A stretch of DNA of 64,000 nucleotides, taken from positions 558,001 through 622,000 of the forward strand of contig CM075103.1 of NCBI GenBank assembly GCA_037576195.1, written 5' to 3'. Of the stretch, positions 37,548-47,700 are shown piece after piece. Source of the DNA: Phytoseiulus persimilis (lineage: Eukaryota; Arthropoda; Arachnida; Mesostigmata; Phytoseiidae). The notes below the pieces were generated by a model. That model was given only the letters and a program-made list of their open reading frames with translations. It had not been told where the DNA came from and made no database searches. The translations under genes were made by a program, and so were the position numbers. The number at the start of each line of letters is the position of its first letter. Positions within the stretch are counted from its first letter, which is position 1.

Positions 37548-37778
37548 TTGTGCCGTCCATTCCAGACCCTGTCCGTGGGGCCGGCGAGCGCGGAGCACGT
37601 CATGAGCTTTTTGAGAATTGTGAGGGAATATCGTGGGGCCACCTCAGCGGATACCACGCTCAACAATTTCCGTATACTCTATATGAAGCGACAGGTTGCC
37701 AACTCCTTGAATTTGGACGATGCGATTCAAACATTTGCCGAGCAGAAAGCCAGGCACGGCTTCAGATACAATAGCTAA
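37548..37778 (+). pseudogene. Unassigned open frame in the transposon core
   Basis: The 76-codon frame includes SAEHVMSFLRIVREYRGATS and DTTLNNFRILYMKRQVANSL. The arrangement vaguely recalls the C-terminal region of THAP9/P-type transposases, but the likeness is too weak to name it. Upstream, another frame reads FWKDMPLSYLDFVLNNNI before a stop, so the core looks like decayed coding sequence. It starts inside an element lacking any intact transposase. Confidence 0.25.
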
Positions 37779-38032
37779 ACCCAGGAGCGCGGCTCTCGAA
37801 ATGAAATTTGCGTGAAATCCACTGAATATTCATGGCTGACTCTCCATTCCAATATCATGCGTCGAGCATCACAGAGGTGCCCCCCCCCCTCTCGAAAAAA
37901 TTGCTGACTGGGCTTCTTCCCTTGAATCCGCCACTGTTCAGGAGGCTCATTTGAAAGGCTCCACTTTTTGGCCTTCATTATAATTCTTCCGTCTCCAGAC
38001 CGCTTGAAGGCACCGGTGAGACATATTCAGCT

Positions 38033-38630
38033 AGCTGGAGATTGGAGGGACCGTGGGTCACGGGCAATAGAGTTCCAGGTCGCCTTTCGAGACCATAGGT
38101 CCCCTAACTCATCTCTCCTTTCAGGAGGGGTGCCCCGACTAGTAGACAGAAGCATTTTCCCTTTCGCCACCCGTTGAATCCGCCACTGCTTCTAGAGTAT
38201 CACATGGCCCGCCCATACCCTCGCGATCCGAGAACTGTGGTTCATATTCTCTGCACACACTTCCTCAGCTCATCCGAAACGTATTGATGATTACGCCGTA
38301 TCGTATTGATATGAGTACATGGATCCCCTTCGATCTGACATTCGTAGTCTCCATTCGCGTCATCCGCTAGTCGTTCAGTGCTTGGTGACTACGATACTTC
38401 ATGTCAGTCAGCACGATTAACTCAGAGTTCGATAATTTCTGCTCAGTTCAGTCGCTTTCTCAGAGGTTTTTTTGCGCCTGCTTCTCCGTGTTCTCAATTC
38501 TCCGCCACAGATGTGAGCACGATCTCGCGGATGTAAACACGGAGCAGCGAACGCGCCGCCAGCTCAGCGGTCGGAGGTCCCTTTAAAAATGCATCCATCC
38601 GACTCGATTGGGTACAGATTTCCTATACCC
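38033..38630 (-). repeat. Right long inverted-repeat arm
   Basis: Reverse-complement partner of 36499-37095. It ends 298 bp before the POLR3C start codon, so it probably overlaps or displaces part of that promoter. Confidence 0.85.
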
Positions 38631-38638
38631 AACCTGAG
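38631..38638 (+). repeat. Right target-site duplication (AACCTGAG)
   Basis: Direct repeat of 36491-36498, abutting the CCTATACCC terminus. Confidence 0.85.
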
Positions 38639-38928
38639 CGCCCTCGGATCGACAGTTCAAAATATTGAAATATACTTGTGGGCTCCGGAGAGGGCCGCTC
38701 CTCCAGAGCGCATAGCAGACGACGGGTCGGCACCGGAATGAAAACAACAACACTGGCGGTCGAGCTCCGAGCACGCGCTTGATCCCATGAGAGAGGAGCT
38801 TGGTGCCTAGTGTTTCGTTCCAACCGGTTTCAATGTTAAGAATCCGGCTGCGCTCAACAATGTCATCATAGTGATCTGTTCACCTTCCCTAATATTCTTG
38901 GTTCCCAGCTCAACTAATCCTGAATACT

Positions 38929-40407
38929 ATGACCAGCCAGCGCGTACAAATAGCGGAGTTCATTCTAAGTGACTTCTACGGGCCTATAGTGAACGCTGTC
39001 GCTCATCAGCTGCTCAGGAACTACAGTTTGACTCTGCCACAATTGGACCAACGCATCAACAAATATCCAAGGAGCAAAATCAAAGAGAGTCTCATGTGCC
39101 TTCTGCAGAATGGTTTGGTCTCAGCTAAAATCGACCGTGATCAGGAGATTCGGACTCAATTTAGAATGTCAATCGAAGATGTATTCAGTATCATGCACTG
39201 TGCTGGGTTCATCTACCGCGCAAATCTACTATTTGGCGAAGTAGGTCGCGAACTCGCTCATGAATTCACATTGCATGGTCAGTTGACGGCTCCAGAGGCT
39301 GTCGTCATTGTTAAAGATCGAGTAGGTAGACCTCAACCGGAAGTGCAGAAAGTCCTCAATGAAATGTTCGAAACGAAATTCCTGAAAACTTCGCCCATGT
39401 TCGAGAAGCATCTGATCAGTCAAGACGAGAGGAGTTCGCTCGCGCTTTTGACGAAGTACAACGAAACCCTCACTGACGGCATCATGTACTCATTGAATTA
39501 CCGCAGATTCTACGAACAAGAACGTAACGAAATCATAACTGAAACAGTGGGATCGTTAAACTCCCATCCCTACACAAAGAATATAGTGCGCTGTGTCATA
39601 CGGGCTCTCGAAACTAAACCCGATCACCAGCACAAACAATCGAAAACCTCGGCGTCCGTTCATCAAGATGAAATCATCAACATGGTTGAAAAAGAGTTCA
39701 AGGTTCATCGGAGCGAAGTTCTGGACTGTTTGAAGACATTGACGTTCATCCCGCGCAACACGCAGTATCGACCACAAGACGATATTCTGATCCTGAAGAA
39801 AGATCCTTCCCAGGCAAACTGTTATGTTCTCGACTGGGAATTAGCGACTCGCATCTGGCTCCGCCAAACCGCTCTCCTGTACGCGTCTGAAAGACACGGA
39901 CACCATGCTTCTTGTATTCTGGGAATGCTCCTATTCCACGGTCCCAGCGAAATCGACACCATACAGAAACAGACACTCATCTGCCCGAAGGAGGCAAAAT
40001 GTATTGTATATACCTTGGAAAACGACAGCTTTCTCGAACGTGTAGAAAACATCACGGCAGGCGACACGTCGCGCCAAGAAGCAAAATATAGAACCACATA
40101 TTTACGCCTCTCGAGGCTTCTTGAGAATCGTTGGGAGCAGGCGATTTTCAATATCCTCATACAACGTAAGCAGATCGCTGACAGACACCGCGTATTGTTG
40201 AACAAGTATAAAACTTTGGATAAGTTTGCGAGAACTCTCGACGATTCTGAAGAGATAAACGATCTTTGGGCTAGTTTGACGAGGCCGGAACGTCAAACAT
40301 TGAACGTTGTCCGGCAGCAACTACTTCAAACAGGAGTTCAGCAACAGAGCCTATGTAGGGAACTCATAATGCTGAAACAGGCATCGATGATGTTCCCCGA
40401 GATCTGA
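38929..40407 (+). CDS. POLR3C: RNA polymerase III subunit RPC3 (POLR3C/C82), intronless
   Basis: RPC3 is part of the Pol III-specific heterotrimer with RPC6 and RPC7 that contacts TFIIIB and opens promoters of tRNA, 5S and other small-RNA genes. A single 492-codon frame runs from ATG at 38929 to TGA at 40405-40407; human is 534 residues. The start fits: CCTGAATACT precedes the ATG, and the N-terminal helix (AEFILSDFYGPIVNAVAHQL) aligns with the first winged-helix domain. Family features include LCLLQNGLVSAKID-like strands, AGFIYRANLLFGEVGRELAHE, a variable middle with the KPDHQHKQSKTSAS linker, and a C-terminal coiled coil (FNILIQRKQIADRHRVLLNKY through LNVVRQQLLQTGVQQQSLCR). The absence of introns contrasts with neighbouring genes and could reflect retrocopy replacement or intron loss. 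A long inverted-repeat transposon ends 298 bp upstream. Confidence 0.93.
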   Translation: MTSQRVQIAEFILSDFYGPIVNAVAHQLLRNYSLTLPQLDQRINKYPRSKIKESLMCLLQNGLVSAKIDRDQEIRTQFRMSIEDVFSIMHCAGFIYRANLLFGEVGRELAHEFTLHGQLTAPEAVVIVKDRVGRPQPEVQKVLNEMFETKFLKTSPMFEKHLISQDERSSLALLTKYNETLTDGIMYSLNYRRFYEQERNEIITETVGSLNSHPYTKNIVRCVIRALETKPDHQHKQSKTSASVHQDEIINMVEKEFKVHRSEVLDCLKTLTFIPRNTQYRPQDDILILKKDPSQANCYVLDWELATRIWLRQTALLYASERHGHHASCILGMLLFHGPSEIDTIQKQTLICPKEAKCIVYTLENDSFLERVENITAGDTSRQEAKYRTTYLRLSRLLENRWEQAIFNILIQRKQIADRHRVLLNKYKTLDKFARTLDDSEEINDLWASLTRPERQTLNVVRQQLLQTGVQQQSLCRELIMLKQASMMFPEI

Positions 40408-40412
40408 ATAAA
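40407..40412 (+). terminator. AATAAA overlapping the POLR3C stop codon
   Basis: The hexamer starts on the last base of TGA. If used, the 3' UTR would be only about 20 bases. A real signal further on is not obvious. Confidence 0.35.
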
Positions 40413-43400
40413 CTCCGGAAAAGTTGAGTTCCGCACTCAAAGAGTGACTCTCTTGATTCTCCAGAACAGCAGAGCAGTAGATCGACCGATGCGACGAAGA
40501 AAGAGTTTTTTCTATACGTTGAATTTTGGGAAACCAACTTCCGAAGGTGGGTTTTCGTGATTCCCCGAATCGCTGGACTCGGGGAGTCCGACGCCGTTCT
40601 GGAGCGCCCGTAGAATCTGCTATCGATATTTCTTGTCTCGTTTCTGTCGCTACAAAACCTGTGAAAAGCTTCTGACTGCCTCCACCCTCCCGTTGGTTTG
40701 TGCAGCGCTCTTTGCCAGTCCTCGTGCGAGACACTCGTCAGCCTGCCGTGCAGATGTCAGAATATCAAAGGTGTGATTCTCATTCACACCTCTAGGACAT
40801 GCCGGCGCGGGTTCACTGAATTCAGATACAGGGGTCGGGAATGATATGGCCAATGGAACTCAGGGAATGACCCTTTTTTCCGCGGCCCGAAGTTCCGTCG
40901 ACGATCAATCGATTGAGATACACGGACCGAATGTTCGAGAGCCCATGATGGTTATAACGCTCTGCTTCTCTGCGGTAGCTATCGTAGAACGTTCAGAGTT
41001 TCATTAGAAGCTTCGCGTCTTGTATATGTCTGGGCTGCTCATCGCGTTGCGTCAACGCATTCCTCGCCGATATCTTCCTTGATCGCGCCTCGGATGAGCG
41101 CTTTCCCGACAGATTCGATTCACTACTGTTGTTCGCGAATCACTGATGAGTAGGATATCCCTAGTATGCGAACGTCGCAAATAGACGGTGGATTGGTATC
41201 GGCGTCTATGTGTTCACTGGACATTCAGACGCGGAACGCTTGATGGAAACAATTTAACGAATAGAAAACTAAATACTACTCCTCCTACGATTGATCATGA
41301 TGTTCGATGTGATCCCACGCTGGGTGATGCTCGCACCTGCCTGGTACATGATCGATGTAACTCGTATCCAGAACAGTGACCGTCGAAACTTCTCTGTGAG
41401 TGTGCTCAAGTGGTAAGCTATTGATCTCTCGATATCGTGGGGGAGCCTATGCAAAATCATGGCAGGAAACTTGTTTCATCGAGTCGGAACGCCGGTGCGA
41501 TGGCGTTTCAGAAACATTCCTCCTTGAAACGAGTATTTCGAAGTTGTCGTATCTGTGGCGTGATGGAAACGTACTCCTCTCCGGTGTGAATTTTCCACGG
41601 CGAATCGGAATGGCAATGCAGAGTTCCGATTGCCCGGGCGTGAGAAAGTGTGGACACTGAAACAATTTCGAAACGCATTCAAAAGCTCATATCCGTAGCC
41701 ATCGGCAATCGCCTCCAATCGAGGAGCGTTATCATCGCTCTCGCCCGAGGGATTCCGTGGACACCTCAGCGTGACACGAGTGATATTCTTCGCCCGTCGC
41801 TATGCGGAGCGAAATATGATTCCCGAGCACTTTTGCGGATGAGAATCGCTCGACGAATAATCTCATGTAGCATGGAAGCATCCGATCCAGCTGGTTGGTT
41901 CCCAATGCCGAGCTCCACGTAAATAGGTACCGAATCAACGAAGATGAAAGTGTCTCCGCTGCTACGAGCAACCGCAGTGGGTGCCATCTTCATGACCTGA
42001 ACTCCTCGGTCCACAACGAGTTGATGAATCGTCCACCCAGCGCTTCGTGGAGGGATGCTTGAAACATTGCCTCCTCGAACAGCGAGATAGGTTCCGATTG
42101 GCGACCTTCAAACCGTAACGGGATGTAATGAGCGTGGAATGTTCGAGCGAATGGCTCTCCGTCGACTGAGAAAGACGAACACGAATTTTCCATTCGTGCA
42201 ATGGGACAGCAATACAGTCAGAGTCTCCAACGCGGCAGTGTAATTTGCAATCTGTTTGGGCATATTTATTGGTACCGTTATAACACACATACATACACAA
42301 TTTATTCATTGACCCATGATCGAAATTTATACATCTTATGTAATACTGGAGAGCGGCAAAGGAGAGCTTATGTACGAGGACTCATTATTTATATATCTTG
42401 TCACAATCCATTGTCTATCTCTCCAATAACTGAACTTGAATCACGGTAGCAGGGGAGACTGAGAATTTGGGAGTTAGCCTTTCTCGCATTAGGAGAGATG
42501 ATTCGATGAGTGAATGAATCAATGGTGAATGAGTGACGGGATGGATCTGCGAGTGTAAATCTTCTTGTTGTTGTAACTGAATAACGACTTGTTCCTCCAA
42601 TGGGCGTCCGCTCGGATGCGAACTGTTCGCTCGATCTCAGATTGGCTGTTCATGGAACAAACATCCCCCAATGACTCACTGAAGATGACACTAGGAATCT
42701 GACCGTGTGTTCAGTTTTCATGCAATAGAACGGTTGATCGGTTGGGAACTCGCGGTCGATATCGGAGCAAAAACGGCTGATATCTCTCGTATTGTTCGTC
42801 ATCAATAAGTTAATGGCCGGTCGGGGAACGCCGACAAACCCTCAGCCGGCCCGCGCTCCTACTTCCACCCTACCAACACACGACGGGTTCGTCGGTGTCA
42901 ATGGGTTCAAGTGGAAGATATGGAGGAGGTAATGATAAGTAAAATCGTTGTTCACAGTTGGAGATCTCTTTTTGGTTCTGAGGCCAACTAGGCCAACAAT
43001 TTGATCCGTCCGCCTGGTCGATACCGATGATTCTCAACTAGTAACTAAATGCCTACCCAGACTGAACATCTGGACCGAATCAATTACAAAGGTAATGATC
43101 GAGCTGTAGGAAATTATAATGAATTATAATTATGTCTCAATGCATAGGTGTTTCCGGATTACGGAATGGGATGGTGGCTCAGTTCTCCTCTACCGTGTAT
43201 TCAGATTGCCGTACTTTCGTGATAATCATCGTCAACTGCCGGTCTGAATTTCGCTAGTGCGGTTGTTGGCATGTTTGTCGAAGTTCCTCATCATCTTCAT
43301 CTTCATCTTGCCCATTGCCACCGCCTTCGTCGTCATCGCCGCCGCCTCAGCAGTCTCAGTCATCAACAGAAGCTTCTGGCAATATCAATCCTCATGATTC

Positions 43401-44240
43401 CGACGCTGACCATCACCGAAGTTCAAATCTAATCGTCCGACCGTGTGTCCGTTCGCTGGGGCGACGAGGGGATTGGCGTCGTTGGAGTCGATGCTGCTGA
43501 TGCCGATGGCTCGCTTAGCTATTGCATGAAGTAGTCGGTTGGTCCGCCGTCCGAAGGCGTATCCTTCTCGAATCGTTTAGCTTCTTCTTGCATGCTCTCC
43601 TTTATCTTCAAGATGGCGGCACTCTCCGTCTGTTGCTGAAACGGAGTGCATGAGCCGGTTAGACTCTGCTTGCTGAATGCAGAACGGCCTCCTTTTCGAG
43701 CCGTTCACACACTGGGATGGTTGGGCTTTGTTTGAGGAGGAAGAAGAGTAGGGTGGGTGGGTAGGTAGGGTAGGGAACAACGAGGATGGCGGGAGGATAG
43801 GGTATAACTAACGAGCACAAAACAAAGTGCCACACTGGTTGTTTTTCCGTTGTTCTGTTGCTAGAACCAGTTGGAGCAGTAGCGGTGATGAGGATAGCAG
43901 TAGTAGCCGAATCAGCTCCCGTTGTTTGCTTGTCGTTAGGCGGTAGCAAGGATGGAGGAACAGAAAGTGGAATGAATGGCGAAACGACGGATACATTTCC
44001 GAACTTCTCGTCAAAGCCGCTCAGAGATTGTTCGATCAATTGAGTGCCTGCCGAATAGGCTCACTAACAGCTTGATTGCTGTACGGATACGAGTAGACTG
44101 ACTGATAGAAGCTGCGATTCGACAAGCAATTCCACAGACAGATGGACAGACAGATAGACAGACGAATCACGGACGGACGGACGGACGAACGACTGATAGA
44201 CAGACAAACAGTGTCAATATGGAAAAAGATCAGAAATTCA
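40413..44240. other. 3.8-kb region between POLR3C and the SSBP gene end
   Basis: No conserved exon was recognised. Overlapping minus-strand frames at 41732-42309 are long for their context but occur in three frames, show no family motif and lack a consistent splice model. A C/T-rich, Ser/Pro-coding-like tract at 43290-43390 and GACA/GGAC microsatellite at 44140-44215 are simple sequence. Confidence 0.45.
44140..44215 (+). repeat. Tetranucleotide microsatellite (GACA/GATA/GGAC)
   Basis: Imperfect runs of GACA, GATA and GGAC repeat units with interruptions, just beyond the SSBP 3' end. Confidence 0.75.
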
Positions 44241-44246
44241 TTTATT
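44241..44246 (-). terminator. Candidate polyadenylation signal of the SSBP gene
   Basis: Reads AATAAA on the minus strand, about 500 bases after the stop at 44748-44750. The predicted 3' UTR contains a GAT-rich tract. Confidence 0.5.
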
Positions 44247-44747
44247 TGTCGAAATCAATTTGATTTTTCATCATTCCAAAATGCACCACAATAATAAAAA
44301 CTTTTTTTCAAACAATGGGAATCGTTGACGGCATGTACCGCTCGCTGCCGCTAAGATATCGATCAAATAATAGACATTCAGTATGTCAAGTATTAAAAAA
44401 ATACTGAGCTGATTTCGATGGAAAATGATTGATTGATCGATCGGTCGATTGTTCGTTTGCAGTAGATTCACCCAACTGCGGAATCGTCGTACATAGTTGT
44501 CAAAGAATAAAGTTTGAACAATCTTCTGCTAATCGGTTTAATCCTCCATCATCATGGTCGATATCGAAAGTCATGAACAACAACATCGTCATAATTATAA
44601 TCTTCATCTTCATCATGTTCCTTATCATATTCGACATCGAGTTCCTCGTCTCCATCGTCATTTCCAGCATAATCATCTCCGTGTTCGAAATAATAATGAT
44701 CATCAAGATTATCATCATCATGCCTTGCTCACATTCTTTCTTGTCTC

Positions 44748-47700
44748 TTAGAATCCGTGGCCGTTGACGCCCGAAAACAGAGAAGCTTCGCTTACGTTTT
44801 CCGCGGGGAAGCCCATCCCGTAGTCTCCCATAGGAGGGCCGTCCTCGCGCGGCGTTGAAGGCCCATTGGCTGGAGAGTTTTTCATGCCGTCGAGGCCATC
44901 GCCGTTCATCGGAGGTCCCATATCAGGGCCTAATGGACCACCCATGGGGCCTCCATCATTCGCTCCCATGCCAGGGAAGCCTGGGAGACCGCCGCCCCCT
45001 CCTGAGACCGGTTTCATCATCGTGTACATTCCATCATTTCCTGAGTTTGATGAGTCTGTAATCGTAGCGCCTATGTTAATGTCTTGTACAGAAATCGAGT
45101 CAGGCGAGGAGATTCCAAACTCTTCCATTGCAGATCATCACCAACGTCATCATGGACGCCGTCAAGCCATCGTTAGAAGCGAATCAGCTCGGGAATCCGT
45201 CTCGGCTTAATCGTTGCACGTACACTTCCAACCACAACCCCGAGCTCAAGACGGTGCGTTGCAAGCTATTCGCCCCGTAAAACCACCTAGCCACATGGGG
45301 ATGCTTTTCTTAAGAGCCGTAATTCATTGATTCTTGTTAGTCACGGCGTTCACACACTTGCGCTTGTTATTGAACGAGACCGAGCATTCGTCAGAGTGAG
45401 TTAGTGGATTACGGGATAAATAGGAGGGACGTTTTAAAGCAGTAGTAGCGTGATTTGTACAATCAACGTATACAATATTAGGATCATTAGGAAGAAACGA
45501 GTACGCGAAAGACGCAAACGGTTTGATAGAGCAGAGAGCGAGATCGAGTTAATGCCGACCTCTTCGATTGTTCGCAGTTTGTCCATTCGGGTTGTTTGTC
45601 TGGGAATTGTTCTGGGTGGAGGAAGCATTCATTCGATGGTTGCCTTGACTCGCGGGGGAAAATGGTCCCCCTTGACCACCTGTTCAGAGCGGGGCCGACG
45701 AATGGGAAAAGGTGAGTGGGATTGTTTTTGAATAAGTCATAGCAGACAGTAAAAATACATCGGTCAGATAGAACGACAATTAGCGAAATAAACGACCTCT
45801 GAAGTTCAGAAAGTCGAGGAGAAAGAGAAAGACAGGAGAGAACACTCAGCGAGGCAGACGGCATTGCACGTGGGGGAAACAATGGATCACATCCTCTCCG
45901 CTGCACACTCTCTAAGATGGCTTCGCGGTGAACACTCAAGTCGATTCTGAATGTGAACTGTCCAGCGGAACGCTGGGAAACAGATCAGCAACGAGGAAAG
46001 ATAACGTCGGGAAGGATGACACAACGATGTCAATTACCTTGAGGGCTCGGCATTATGGGCGTTCCAGGTCCTGGTGGACCCGCACCTGAAACGGGCGGTC
46101 CACCGTAATGGCTTCCCGGAGACGCTGAAGAATAACTCATCCCAGGAGTGCCGGGCTGTCCCCACGGGCGTGCACCGGGCATAGACATAGGTCCCCCTGG
46201 CATCGCAGGACCTCCAGGACCCATGTTGCCGTTGGGAGGCGGCCGCATCCCACCGTACTGCTGCAGGAGAAGAAACAATAAGGTTGAATCGATGCATCAC
46301 TTTTAGCACACCGAGTCCGGTGGGACCCTCGAAAATAATCGCTGGGAGAGGACCGCTAGAACTGCGGAATGGACTTACTCCAGGATTGATAGGCGCCATC
46401 GGCTGGCCCCGAGGTGGATTCATCCGTGGGTTCATTGGGTTCATTTGTGGGGGCCCTAGAGAATCGAGATATTTTAAAAACTTAATTTCGACGCAAACGA
46501 TGTTTTCAAGGCCTAAATAAGGTATGGAAACTAAGGCTCGGGGAAAGCGTACGATCTCATCGAAGGCAACAGCTTCATTCTATCTTTCGTCCCAACGGGT
46601 GATCTAAGAAATACCTAGAGCGAAGAGCTAAGGGAGGAGCGGCCGAAAATAAAGCGGTCTTCGTCGAAAAGCTCTCCTCACAAACAGGGAACCTCAGTCT
46701 TGCATTGGCGACACTTGGTAGTTCCGTTATCGTTCATATATACGTCGCAAAAAATCGGCTCGAAGGGAAGAGAAGCGGGGTTGTCGGCGTTGGAGAGAAA
46801 AAAACGGAGGATTGTAGCACGAACTGTAGTCGGGGAAATTATGCGAAAGGTTTCGATTCAAGGGTGGGGGACGGTGCGGGCAACTGGTGGGGGCGGCGTG
46901 CTTGCCGTGGCAAGAAAAACAAGCCTTACCTTGCCAGCCGACGAAATCGGCGCCATCACCTGGAGCACACCACTGTTAGTGAACTTTGCGCGCAGATCTT
47001 GGCTTCTCTTTATGGACCCGATAAACATCTCGATTTTTCTCTAACTTCGAGCAACTCCTATGTACTGGAGTTTCTTTCTTCCGAGCAACGTCAACAGAGA
47101 GGAGAGACCGCTCGATTTTGAAGACCGATCAGCAACGCGAAGAACACAGTGATAGTCCTATCGAGCGAGAACTCGAGATTGATAGACACCTCAACTCTAG
47201 TTCTGTCTTTCATGTCCAGGGAAGAGCTCAGCGCACGGCGGTACTTGTTCGTGTCCGTTTCCATCAATCGTGGCAGGCTCAAGGGTTGCGTAATCTCTTT
47301 GATAGGTAAAATCTGTCTCTAAATCGCGGAGGCGTATGAGTCACACGAAGCGTTAAGCGCAACTTCTGACGCAATGGCTCCGTAAGCAAAGCAGTCTAGC
47401 TGTTCAAATCTGAATTCACTCACCAGGGCGACTGGGATCCATATTGTTAGCCATCATTGGTTGTCCTGGCATACCTCCGGGTCCACTCTGAAAGCGAGAA
47501 CACGAGAATGAACTGAAGCCTGTCACTGAGGACCTTCGTTCGAGAAAGCATAGAGCATCAATTATGATCGATTACAACTGATAAAGAGCTCCGGTGGCCT
47601 GCGAGATTCTTCCACATCACTACTCTGAATTCAGTTCGCTCTGCATCATTACGAAATCGAGCACTTTCAAGGCTAAACGGGTGAGATCGGCCTTGTGGAC

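Larger units (their letters stand above)
36499..38630. mobile_element. 2.13-kb DNA transposon with ~597-bp terminal inverted repeats (foldback-like)
   Basis: The arms 36499-37095 and 38033-38630 are inverted copies of each other with only scattered substitutions and an indel. The termini are GGGTATAGG and CCTATACCC. The 8-bp duplication AACCTGAG on both sides shows insertion by a cut-and-paste transposase; 8 bp is typical of hAT and P superfamilies. Each arm contains CAGTGGCGGATTCAA (from 36940; mirror ending 38188), a sequence that resembles DNA-transposon ends, and a third copy ends at 37936 inside the core. This suggests older nested insertions. The ~940-bp core holds only short frames. 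The near-identity of the arms suggests recent insertion, recent arm conversion or an assembly artefact, although the clean target duplication argues against the last. Confidence 0.85.

Noticed and set aside
41732..42309. Three overlapping minus-strand frames of 67-115 codons
   Set aside because: Being open in all three frames is a composition effect; no splice model or motif supports one of them.
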